A stretch of DNA of 10,271 nucleotides, taken from positions 67,785 to 78,055 of the forward strand of contig NAOQ01000282.1 in the NCBI GenBank assembly GCA_002751075.1. The letters are read 5' to 3'. Made by a program: the position numbers and the translations under genes. This document shows positions 1-8,160 of the stretch, piece by piece. Every line of letters starts with the position of its first letter. The stretch's first letter is position 1. The notes under the pieces were generated by a model that was given only the letters and a program-made list of their open reading frames with translations, had not been told where the DNA came from and did not search any database. This DNA comes from Ichthyophonus hoferi (Eukaryota > Opisthokonta > Ichthyosporea > Ichthyophonida > Ichthyophonidae).

Positions 1-125
1 ATCTTTTTCAGGACAACGGCTTAAGATAAAGACAGAGTATATTATGTTTACCCTATATTTTTGCCGGCTCAACATGAGGCACACATCTTTTTCCGCATAT
101 TATCAATAAACATAATGGAATCATA
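1..125 (+). other. Possible last exon and 3' end of an upstream gene (tentative)
   Basis: The window opens with a T-rich tract ending in CAG at 9-11, which looks like a splice acceptor. An AATAAA poly(A) signal follows at 105-110. Read from position 12 in phase 0, the frame closes after five codons (DNGLR, then TAA); the phase that continues from position 2 stays open to TAA at 107-109. This would fit the final exon and short 3' UTR of a + strand gene lying left of the window. The coding part is too short to recognise, and AATAAA is common by chance in AT-rich DNA, so this is a weak call. Confidence 0.2.
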
Positions 126-132
126 TCAACGT

Positions 133-193
133 TTTCCCATTTAAATAAGAATATTGAACATTTTAGCACAGTGATACAGTGATAAATGGGAAA
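133..193. repeat. 11 bp perfect inverted repeat enclosing a tandem 8-mer
   Basis: TTTCCCATTTA at 133-143 is matched exactly in reverse complement by TAAATGGGAAA at 183-193, leaving a 39 bp spacer. The octamer CAGTGATA occurs twice in tandem at 169-176 and 177-184, overlapping the edge of the right arm. The arms contain a CCC/GGG core, so they are not just AT-rich chance pairing. The purpose is unknown: a stem-loop in a transcript, a paired protein-binding site or a tiny terminal-inverted-repeat remnant are all possible. No target-site duplication is obvious. Confidence 0.5.
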
Positions 194-1413
194 TTAGCTC
201 CATTCAAATGAATACCTATGTTTTGAGCCAGCTTAGTTATTTGTAATAAATAGTTTGTGAATAATAATTATAGATGAGATTAGTAGGTAGCGCGATATGG
301 TTTGTTGATAGAATTAGAATTAACGCTGAGTGTCAAAATATTACCGAATCAATTGTCTGACTAACAACTTTGAAGAAATTGTCAATATCGCCTGGGATAA
401 CTGTCTCCTTGTTTATGATGTATCATAAGAGTAATATATACATGCTATATTATATATTACATACACCAGACAAACGTAACGTGTCTTACTAAATTTGCAG
501 TCAGATTGCAGTTCTTACCACATCATACTATATCATGTCCAATCATAAATTAGTTCCAGTTTCTAGTGGAAGCCCGACTTTTTCATTTTCCCCAGTATCT
601 ATAGCAAGTAAAGTCCTTGTTGTATTCAGTGATAGTGTTATCTAGATGAATCAATATAGAATGCATGCTACCTATATTGTCGCTAGGGTTTTTATTTATG
701 GCTATGTAAAGTCCAGTTTACCGTATTAATCACTACTAGACAAAATAGCCAGATTTTCTCCACATGTAGTATCAAGCTAACCACAAGTCATATTTATACT
801 CCAAACAATAACGACCATACTAGTTAATCATTATCAAAGTTATTATTATTTTTAGGATTTGTTAAAACAGGATCCCAAAATGATTCGTAAATATACCTAA
901 GTATCACTGAACATATACATATCTATAACTAGGAACCAATACCGATGATTTAACCCGTGATCATATTATAGGACATCAATATGGTGACCTAGATAAACCT
1001 ACATTCCACTTATTGTAGATACATTTGGCTTCTTACCTGGTAATGTGCTGTACACGTAATAACTGTAATCTAATTGCAACTGTGTGTATATGGTTATTGA
1101 GTAACAAATTGTTTAAAATAAGTAGAGGTGGGCTTGTTTACTGTAACCTATATCCATTTGGAATTGAGTGAGTATCGAATTAAGGAGTGTTTTACATATG
1201 CAACAGTAATTATTAATAATATTAACTGATTATAGTTATATAAACAAATATGAAAATTAATCAAATGTTCTTCTTCTAACACAAATCAAGTGAGGGTCAA
1301 TTAGAAAAAGCATGATTCCCTTTTATATACATTCCTGTCTTAAATAACCAAGAACCACTAAGTAGTAATGCAGTCATTACCAACATTCCTTTTGTTTCTG
1401 TATTATTCTATAG

Positions 1414-1490
1414 GCTGGCGGCAATGGGCCCATATTTCAATTTTACAATTGGACAAGATTAACACCCGCAATGGCTTTGATGACGCTCTA
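1414..1490 (+). other. GC-richer exon-like patch, possible isolated exon or gene relic
   Basis: This stretch is clearly richer in G+C than its surroundings. It is preceded by TTCTATAG, an acceptor-like end, and followed by GTAAAT, a donor-like start. Two + strand frames stay open through it, one beginning AGGNGPIFQFYNW and the other reading GWRQWAHISILQLD, and one minus-strand frame is open as well. I recognise none of the translations. It also holds the 10 bp palindrome ATGGGCCCAT at 1424-1433. It could be a small exon of an unrecognised gene, the remains of one, or a regulatory patch. Confidence 0.2.
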
Positions 1491-1842
1491 GTAAATGGGA
1501 ATATTAATATTAATGGAATGGAGATAGGAATAGGCACCATCCATAAAAGAGTTTAATTTAGGGAATTCCTGACTTTGGAAATATATTTTATCATGTATAT
1601 TTCTTGTTAATCTCATAAACGTATATATGAACATCCTATATAAATATAGTTTGACAATGAATTATGCTATATGAATAAGGTTTGCCATTATATATGTATG
1701 CTATGGATTAAGCATTTACAAGCCAATATGGTCATATTCCTTGGTATTGTAAGTGTGGATACACATTCCCAAATGTATAGGGTCTTGCATAAAGAACATG
1801 GTTGCACTTATAAATCACATACATTATATATATATATATTAA

Positions 1843-2039
1843 GAGAGGTACTTATACGTTTTATTGAATGAAAATATCATTTTATTTTATTTTATTTATA
1901 TTATTATAGTATGGATCTGTGTCAATCCTATTCTATTGGTGGCATTAATTCGAGCACGGGCCCATGATGGTCAAATTATTTTGAAAGAAAAGCACCATCT
2001 ATATACAATAATAAATATAAAAAAACTTATATAAATAAA
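1843..2039 (+). other. Short open frame without ATG start, exon-like in its middle
   Basis: A frame runs from just after a TAA at 1840-1842 to a TAA at about 2035-2039 with no early ATG. After ATTATAG at 1903-1909, which resembles an acceptor, it reads VWICVNPILLVALIRARAHD and then a lysine-rich tail. The run around 1945-1975 is GC-richer and contains GGGCCCAT at 1958-1965. No family is recognised. A second, overlapping short frame starts with ATG at 1911 and closes within 19 codons. The call is speculative. Confidence 0.15.
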
Positions 2040-2376
2040 TATTTATATAGTTAAAAGTCTATATTATGTTAGAATATGGTAAATATTTTATTTATTGATA
2101 AATTTATGGTCTTATTTATTCGGTTGTCCTTGCGCACTGGTTGTGCCTCAGCTGAGCAAAAAAATATGTACTTAAATCCCATTGAGGAAATGGTGCAATA
2201 AAGTTCTGCCGCACGAATCATGATTGGTAAATCACGTTTAAGCGGAATAAGAAAACTTAAGGATATTGGTTACAAACAAGCGTTTTAAAGACTAGTATGG
2301 AATATCATGCAATATAATGCGCACAGCATATTATATCATGCAATCTTACACCATATTATAGCATATAATACATGTC

Positions 2377-2403
2377 ATTGGCTGCACCGTTATGTTATAA
2401 ATA
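2377..2403 (+). promoter_or_regulatory. Probable LIAS core promoter: inverted CCAAT box plus TATA box
   Basis: ATTGG at 2377-2381 is an inverted CCAAT box. Its flanks read AGCCAATGA on the minus strand, which matches the usual NF-Y/HAP consensus (RRCCAATSR). Fifteen bases further on, TATAAATA at 2396-2403 is a good TATA box, 84 bp before the ATG. This predicts a transcription start near 2425-2435 and a short leader. As an alternative, the T-rich run ending in TAG at 2461 could be the acceptor of a 5' UTR intron, in which case the true promoter lies further upstream. Confidence 0.45.
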
Positions 2404-2486
2404 GTAGTCAATCTAATTCATTATTTATGTTTAATGTACAATTTGTTTGTTTTTATTGTAGATAATTATATTGCCGTACAGTAACA

Positions 2487-5400
2487 ATGTCGACACTGCT
2501 TCGTAATATATGCACTAGTAGGGCAGTATTGACTACTAGTAGAACACCACAGGTTGGATTTTAACCATTTTGTTTTTCATATTTTCCATGTTGTTTAGCA
2601 TTAGTGTTAGTATTTGTATTTTAATTTTTCTCTTTTGTTGTATTTTACGGGCAAAGATAAAGGCTCTTCCTTCAGTTTTATGCTCTTCTAAAAGTTATTT
2701 TTAACCTAGCTTGACTTCGTTATACGTGTTATTATTTATAACACTATAAAACATCAAACATTTTTTTCTAATTTCTAACAATGTCATTATCATACTTAGG
2801 TCACCTCTATCATTCTGGGGAAAAAATGTCTTGCTACGTTAAGTCAGGAGAGGAAAGCAGCCGTGCGGGATGGGCCTGGCATGGAGTATTTCATGAACAG
2901 GTCTCCAGAAATTCAAGTTGTGAGTACACCCATGAAGAAAAATAGGTGAGTGATTATAATATACGGGGGCGTATTATTAGTATTGCTGTTATTATTATTA
3001 TTAATAGTATTATGTTTCATCTTTCTAGTTAGTAAATTCGTGCTTACTTGCTGCCCGAAATTTATTAATTGCAAGCACATGTATATTGCGTAAATATTTT
3101 ATCTTTCTTTTTTTTCCTCTTTTTTTCTTTCTATATACCGACTTGGATACATATATAATTACTATAAACCATCCTTCCATATCTATATTTGTATCCACCA
3201 ATCATACCTGGTAGAATATATGATATCCAGTCTCTAGTTTCCAGGTATCCCGTTTTACTCTATATAATACATACATATAGAACAATCATTGACATTGTTA
3301 TGTGTTGTATTGCTTCTAGGAAACGACTTCCTGAATGGCTGAAGACAGAAATCCCAGTGGGACATACTATAAACAATATCAGACATAGACTGCGTGACTT
3401 GAAGTTAGCAACGGTATGTGAGGAGGCCCGCTGCCCCAACCAAGGTGCTTGTTGGAAAGGACCTAAGGGAACAGCCACAGCTACTATCATGGTAGGGATA
3501 GTATTGTTTTGTATTGCATTGCATTATAGTATTTTGTAGTGCATTATATTATACTGTATTGTATATCTATATTCATGTGCGTATTATTTATACATCTACG
3601 CCTGTATACACATACATTTTAATTTTGTTGTGACGTCATTAGAGTTGATATAATAGCGCAATCTATCCTATACAGTAATTTATATATAATCATACCATCA
3701 TAAAAATAAATCATTCCTATGTGATTGGTTTAAAAGGTACTTAAAAATAAATCTATAAATAGTTGTAGAGGCTCTCACATTTTAAATATAATATAGTATG
3801 ATGGGCCAATCATAATGTAATTGGACGCCATGTCTTGTATATGATTAGCGGATGGTATATACCATATATATATATATATATATTCACATGCCCACATAAC
3901 TATACAGATTTTAGGTGATACGTGTACACGTGGCTGTCGTTACTGTGCTATTAAAACCAGCCAAACACCAGCCCTTCCCGATCCCAACGAGCCTGTTAAT
4001 ACTGCTGCTGCTGTCGCAGGATGGGGCGTCCATTATATTGTTATTACTTCGGTTGATCGTGATGGTATGTATGTTTTAATGATCATAACATTCCTGTGCA
4101 ATTGGATCTATTGCACTTTAATGAGAGTATATAGATACGCATTAATGTATATATATATATATATATATATGCATTTTATCTCCATTATAATATACAATCA
4201 TATCTACAATTATTTGCCCATATATAGTAAGATCTAAGTCAATCATATCACAGACCTCGCTGATCAGGGCTGTCACCATATTGCTCAAACTGTGAAGGAA
4301 ATTAAAAAAAGGTAATATAATTTACTAATTTACAGACAGTGCAACAGTAATCTTGCCCCAGTTTTATTACTACTTACAAATTGACTATATTATATATTTT
4401 ATTTATAAAATTCTTTTAGCCAATGTGATGTACAAGATAGTTTTATGTATGATATTATCTACATGCATATTTATTTTGGAAGATTTCCGTGCTGTATTAG
4501 ATTTAGACACATCATTGCACTGAGAGAGGCAATAGTGCCATAGTACAATACTATATACTAGACAGTATAGTATAATAATACAATAGTATATACTAGCATA
4601 TACTATATCTCTTTATACTGTACCATTACAATACTATGTAATAACATAATATATGTTTATGTTTCTATTACAGAAATCCCACTATCCTAGCCGAGTGTCT
4701 TTCCCCTGATTTCCAGGGTAATTTGGACTTTGTGGATGTGGTAGCATCATCAGGTTTGGAGGTGTATGCTCATAATATGGAGACAGTAGAGGTAAGTGGT
4801 TGGTGGGTTAAAATATTAAAATATAATAGGGTGGGAAGAGAGGGGATGATAGGTTAAGAAGAGTAAGGGAATGTAAATACCATATAAGGAATGAGTGAGG
4901 GAGAGGATGGTATGATTCGATAGTTGAAACATATTAAAATGCGATAGTAGAGGTAGGTGGTTGGAGGGTTAAAATAATCAAATATAAATGAATTATTTAG
5001 GAGAAGACAGAGTGATGCAATTGAACGGGATGAATGGGAATGATATAGTTGGGTAATAGAGAGTGGTAGAGCATAGAGGTAAGATGATAGGATGATAGAA
5101 GGACCTTAGATACATTATAATTGTTGCAAAGGTTTACAACCAGTGCTTTTTTGTTGTTTATATTTATAGACATCCAGTTATAATTATGCTTTAAAATTAA
5201 GGTAAATAGATTGGATGACATAATGGGAATGGGTAGTACCAATGATCGTTAGACAGGAGGAGATATAATTGGAGGGATAGAATAATAAATGTTAAAATAC
5301 TAATATAATTGGATGATATGGCAGTAATTGAGGAAGAGACTGGTGGATTATATCTGATGACAAGTTATATAATCCTATAATACATTCTTATTATAGTATA

Positions 5401-7833
5401 TGATATTATTTTATTGTACTCTATCCTATCTCCCCCTTTCCCTGTGCTATACTATACTCATACTATACTATACCCTCTCCTATACTACACCACACTATAA
5501 CACTATAGCGCTGTACACCCTTTGTTCGTGATCGCCGTGCCAAGTATCGCCAGTCACTCTCTGTACTTAACCACGTGAAGACCAACTTCCCCCATCTGAT
5601 TACTAAGACAAGTCTAATGTTGGGTGTGGGCGAGACAGACGATGAGATTCTACGTACTATGGAAGGTATGTGGTTGGTAATTGTAGTGCATTTTGTCATG
5701 TTATATTGCATTGTATTATATTTTGTCATTAGGCTATATTGTGTGTATTATTGTGTTTTTTGTTGTATGCTATGAGCCATTATGTTGTCTTGTATTGTGT
5801 ATTATGATTATGTACTATTACATTATATTTTGTTGTATGTTATACTGTGGACGGTAAGGAATTTTACAACATTGTTATGTTATGTTATGCTATACTATGT
5901 TATATTGTGTTATGTTGTCTTGTGTTATATTATAATCTATTAATCTATCATGTTAATATATATATATATATAAACGTATAGATTGAATCATTAAAACAGC
6001 GACAGAGCAAGCATGCATAGTTTTTCTTTTTAGATTTTTAATAAATTTTAAAATAATACAAATAGCTCATTTTTCTCCTGTACATATCACAATGATGTTG
6101 TATTCTATAATCGTAAAAATGCAATACCACATAGAAATATCCATATATTAATTGTTATTTTAATTGCACTAATCAGTGCTTTTTTTTATTAAAATTTATA
6201 TTTTAATAGTCATTTTCTGCATGGTTTACTATGGCCAATTAATGATCCCTTAGCTATATCATATGTAACACCAGACTGTCTTTTGCATTTTATAACTTTC
6301 AAAGAAAGATTCTCCAAAACCTTTAAATTTTAAATTCTAAACCCTTTAAGTATTGGATGTAGATAGTAAAACTGTGGTAATTTGGGTTTTCTCATAAAAA
6401 AGTCTCCGAAATTTTTATTACTTTTTTGATAGCAAACAGATCTTTAATGTAGATGTATAGTAGTAGGATTGGTGTGGTTCATAAAAGTTAAAATTAAATC
6501 TAATTTCACCCCTCAAAATTGAGAAAATGAGGAAAATAAATCTGCTTTTTTTGCCATTTTACTACACAGAATTATTATAGTATATATGATATCGTTTGTA
6601 TTGTATAGCACATACAATACATGCTACACCGTACAATACATACTACAACGATATATAATAGACAACATAGTGCATGTCAACCGACTATTACAATGTAATA
6701 TATTGCTGTATATGTGAAGGCTAATATAAGAAAAAAAACTAAAAATTCAGATAAGTCTTTTCACACGTAAATCGTGTCTTTCTGTGATACTTAGGCTAAA
6801 TTATTGGTCTTTTTGTAGAGCTACGTGAGATCAATGTAGATGCCCTGACATTAGGCCAATACATGCAGCCCACAAAGCACCATATGAAGGTATATATATA
6901 TATACTCCTTGCTCTGTCAATAACTGTATTTATAATTTTAATGCATAAATATGTATATATACAGACCTATACTTAAGCATGCCCACTAGATATATAATAA
7001 GGTGTTGCTGGTACTATGTGTATGGTGTTTGCTACATACTACCATGTATAACCCTACACCCATATGTACCTATATATATCATGTATATGTCTCCATGTAT
7101 CTTTGCGTTAGAATAAATTTAATCGGAAAAGACACTTTAAAACATCCCATAGAATGATGTGTTTTATTTTAACTCGCTATATATATATATGTGTATTGGG
7201 TGTTTTACTGCCTAGCTTAATTAATTCATATATAACTGTATGTTAGTGCACCTATAATATCCTACCAATCTATGGCAATGGTATTAATGCTCTATGCTGA
7301 TAGGTGGATAGATACGTCACACCTGAGATGTTTAACTACTGGAAGGAGATGGGAGACAAGATGGGGTTCAAATATACTGCATCAGGTAGGGATTATTGTA
7401 TCTATGCTTGCATATAATATAATACAATATAGTACAGCATAGTACAGCATAACATATCATACCATATCATATCAAAACACAACTTACACATTAGCGTTTG
7501 CCTTATAATATAATAGTCACTTGCTGTTACAAACCATTCACTAGACCCAGTGGCATGCATGTCAAAATGCATGATTGGCACTTACATGCATACATACAAT
7601 TTGTAATTGCACATAATACAGCATAATATAACATAACACAGTTTTACATGCCAGCCTATCTCTACCTCATATACATTATAATGACTGTCTCTATCTCCTA
7701 CCTCTTTTAACCCCTCGCTCCCTTTCCTCTCCCAGGGCCTCTTGTGAGATCATCCTATAAGGCAGGTGAATTCTACATTACCAACATTATTAAGAAAGGA
7801 CAGGCTGCTGCTGCTCTTGCTGCCAACAAATAA
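2487..7833 (+). CDS. LIAS: Lipoyl synthase, mitochondrial (radical SAM), complete, ten exons
   Basis: The enzyme inserts two sulfur atoms into protein-bound octanoyl chains, making the lipoyl cofactor of pyruvate and 2-oxoglutarate dehydrogenases and the glycine cleavage H protein in mitochondria. Exons: 2487-2552, 2800-2945, 3320-3491, 3908-4064, 4254-4311, 4674-4791, 5509-5665, 6819-6889, 7304-7385, 7736-7833. All introns are GT-AG and the phases join exactly to 374 residues, close to the usual family length. Residues 1-22 are rich in Arg, Ser and Thr with no acidic residue, a typical mitochondrial presequence. The auxiliary iron-sulfur cluster ligands are C104, C109 and C115 ([12 protein letters not shown]). 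The radical SAM motif CTRGCRYC gives C134, C138 and C141. Also conserved are TSVDRDD (near 175-181), [26 protein letters not shown] and RSSYKAGE (347-354), whose serine contributes to the auxiliary cluster in known LipA structures. The start is the first in-frame ATG after a TAA at 2463-2465. [15 protein letters not shown] resembles fungal Lip5. The Ala-rich tail ([10 protein letters not shown]) is not part of the catalytic core. Family assignment is near certain; exon 1 is the least certain junction. Confidence 0.95.
2553..2799 (+). other. LIAS intron 1 (phase 0), weak donor
   Basis: This 247 bp intron separates the mitochondrial presequence exon from the mature protein. The donor is CAG|GTTGGA, which departs from the GTRRGT-type donors used elsewhere in the gene. 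The acceptor is ATACTTAG. A branch-point-like TTCTAAC lies at 2773-2779, about 20 bases before the acceptor. The interior is T-rich. Confidence 0.75.
2946..3319 (+). other. LIAS intron 2 (splits an Arg codon)
   Basis: This 374 bp intron has donor GTGAGT and acceptor TGCTTCTAG. It splits codon 71 after its second base (AG|G, Arg). A TTATTA-type simple stretch lies around 2985-3010 and a strong T/C-rich tract at 3101-3130. The open frame seen across 3189-3539 is only the extension of exon 3 backwards through this intron and forwards past its donor. Confidence 0.85.
3492..3907 (+). other. LIAS intron 3 (phase 0) with an AT microsatellite
   Basis: This 416 bp intron lies between the auxiliary-cluster exon and the radical SAM exon. 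Donor GTAGGG, acceptor CTATACAG. It begins with imperfect TTGTATTGCATTGCATTATAG-like repeats and holds an (AT)10 run at about 3864-3883, some 25 bases before the acceptor. No gene is visible inside it. Confidence 0.9.
4065..4253 (+). other. LIAS intron 4 (splits an Asp codon) with a TA microsatellite
   Basis: The shortest intron of the gene, 189 bp. Donor GTATGT, acceptor ATATCACAG. It splits codon 181 after its first base (G|AC, Asp) inside the conserved TSVDRDD motif. A pure alternating TA run of 23 bases occupies 4148-4170. Confidence 0.9.
4312..4673 (+). other. LIAS intron 5 (splits an Arg codon), palindromic TA-rich block
   Basis: This 362 bp intron has donor GTAATA and acceptor TCTATTACAG and splits codon 200 (AG|A, Arg). 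Between about 4536 and 4640 it holds interleaved copies of TATACTA/TAGTATA words, including the near-palindrome AGTATATACTAGCATATACT. The block could fold on itself in RNA. No coding content was seen. Confidence 0.85.
4785..4987 (+). repeat. Direct repeat of the exon 6/intron 6 boundary, 161 bp apart
   Basis: Positions 4785-4826 (AGTAGAG, donor GTAAGT, then GGTTGGTGGGTTAAAATA) recur at 4946-4987 with about 38 of 42 positions identical. The second copy keeps AG|GTAGGT and so still looks like a usable splice donor. A weaker, partial echo (TTGGAGGGATAGAATAATAAATGTTAAAATA) appears near 5268-5298. This suggests the intron grew by local duplication starting at the exon end. Using the second donor would add 161 nt, which is not a multiple of three. 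Confidence 0.7.
4792..5508 (+). other. LIAS intron 6 (phase 0), purine-rich start, duplicated boundary
   Basis: This 717 bp intron has donor GTAAGT and acceptor ACACTATAG. Its first half is strongly purine-rich on the + strand, with many GGGAG, GATGATAG and TGGAGGG words. Its last 90 bases are C/T/A-rich with repeated CTATA words. A diverged copy of the exon 6 donor region (4785-4826) lies 161 bp downstream at 4946-4987 and is described as a separate repeat. Open frames on either strand here carry no recognisable protein. Confidence 0.9.
5666..6818 (+). other. LIAS intron 7, longest (1153 bp), repeat-rich
   Basis: Donor GTATGT, acceptor TTTTTGTAG, splitting codon 292 (G|AG, Glu). From left to right it holds a degenerate TTGTATTATGTTATG-type minisatellite (about 5690-5935), a TA run at 5956-5972, about 600 bp of AT-rich unique-looking sequence, and a hairpin with a tandem 19-mer at 6597-6650. 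A donor-like ACGGTAAGG occurs at about 5851-5859 inside the intron. I looked for intronic snoRNA C and D boxes in a sensible arrangement and found none. No transposon proteins or terminal repeats are visible. Confidence 0.9.
6597..6650. repeat. Perfect hairpin joined to a tandem 19-mer in intron 7
   Basis: TGTATTGTAT at 6597-6606 and ATACAATACA at 6612-6621 form a perfect 10 bp stem around the loop AGCAC. A 19 bp unit beginning TACAATACAT follows in two tandem copies at 6613-6631 and 6632-6650 with 17 of 19 positions identical, so the left stem could pair with either copy. This is a local repeat with two alternative folds in the pre-mRNA. Confidence 0.6.
6890..7303 (+). other. LIAS intron 8 (phase 0), donor inside a TA microsatellite
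   Basis: This 414 bp intron starts AAG|GTATATATAT: the TA run occupies 6891-6904, beginning at intron base +2. The acceptor is TGCTGATAG. A second TA run lies at 7178-7190. The splice donor is therefore part of a simple repeat of a kind that commonly varies in length. No coding content was seen. Confidence 0.85.
7386..7735 (+). other. LIAS intron 9 (splits a Gly codon), 10-mer repeats
   Basis: This 350 bp intron splits codon 343 (G|GG, Gly) just before the [11 protein letters not shown] motif. Donor GTAGGG. It ends with the best polypyrimidine tract in the gene, CCCCTCGCTCCCTTTCCTCT followed by CCCAG, with TTTTAAC just upstream as a possible branch point. At 7431-7450 AGTACAGCAT is repeated exactly in tandem, then AACATATCAT and ACCATATCAT follow at 7451-7470, giving a run of 10 bp spacing. 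Confidence 0.9.
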
Positions 7834-8130
7834 TTGGTTAATAATGCACCACTGGGTGCGTCTGCAACCAATGGTTATCACTCATATAATTGGGTGATAC
7901 TTGGGTATGCCACTCATGCCCAATTACAATTCAGAGATATTTCATGTTTGCCAATAGCCAAGTCATTGATTGTATCATGATTACATGATGAGAACCAATT
8001 GGAAGTGATTGCTTTAAACTGGGCGAACAAATGACGGTTTTGATTAGTCTTATTAAGCTATGCGTCAAGTTTAACCAACTATACTACAGATATACCTTAT
8101 ATTAATAATTAAATGAGCAGTGTATAAATT
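7834..8130 (+). other. Probable LIAS 3' UTR with small hairpins
   Basis: Sequence just after the LIAS stop codon. GCACC-ACTG-GGTGC at 7846-7859 is a perfect five-pair hairpin with a four-base loop, 13 bases after the TAA. TAATTGGG at 7887-7894 pairs exactly with CCCAATTA at 7919-7926 across 24 bases, with a small inner ATAC/GTAT pairing. No AATAAA lies near the stop; the nearest poly(A)-signal variant I see is ATTAAA at 8108-8113, so the true 3' end is uncertain. Confidence 0.35.
8108..8113 (+). terminator. Candidate LIAS poly(A) signal (ATTAAA)
   Basis: ATTAAA, the commonest variant of AATAAA, lies 275 bases after the LIAS stop and is followed by a T/A-rich tract. Such hexamers are frequent in AT-rich DNA, so this is only a candidate. 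Confidence 0.2.
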
Positions 8131-8135
8131 ATGTT

Positions 8136-8160
8136 ATATTATATTATATTATATTATATT
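8136..8160. repeat. (ATATT)5 pentanucleotide microsatellite
   Basis: Five exact tandem copies of ATATT downstream of the LIAS gene. It is a simple repeat with no specific role apparent. Confidence 0.9.

Larger units (their letters stand above)
194..2376. other. AT-rich intergenic region without a defensible gene
   Basis: About 2.2 kb of AT-rich DNA precedes the LIAS promoter. All frames are interrupted often on both strands. The only stretches with exon-like composition are the patches near 1414-1490 and 1909-1975, listed separately. A TA run lies at about 1824-1839 and an AT-only palindrome at 2028-2049 (TATATAAATA, two bases, then its exact reverse complement). No tRNA, rRNA or transposon signature was seen. 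The short open frames at 1368-1556 and 1671-1871 have no recognisable motifs. Confidence 0.5.

Noticed and set aside
1671-1871. Open frame of 66 codons (starts MNKVCHYICMLW)
   Set aside because: It has AT-rich, background-like codon content, a tail encoded by a TA repeat, and no recognisable domain.
3260-3490. Minus-strand open frame opposite LIAS exon 3
   Set aside because: It is the complement of a conserved exon, with no motif of its own.
3189-3539. Open frame of 116 codons read as a separate gene
   Set aside because: It contains LIAS exon 3 (3320-3491) extended at both ends through introns 2 and 3. The conserved part stops exactly at the splice sites.
4997-5242. Minus-strand open frame of 81 codons in LIAS intron 6
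   Set aside because: The composition is simple, there is no recognisable motif, and it is opposite purine-rich intron repeat sequence.
5463-5729. Minus-strand open frame of 88 codons opposite exon 7
   Set aside because: It is the antisense shadow of LIAS exon 7 and flanking intron repeats.
5575-5775. Open frame of 66 codons starting [16 protein letters not shown]
   Set aside because: It is the second half of LIAS exon 7 read on into intron 7; its Met comes from reading GTGAAG-region bases out of context, and the tail past 5665 is low-complexity repeat.
5666-6818. Intron 7 as host for a transposon or a snoRNA
   Set aside because: No terminal inverted repeats with target duplications, no transposase-like frame, and no correctly spaced C and D boxes were found; the length is explained by simple repeats and AT-rich filler.
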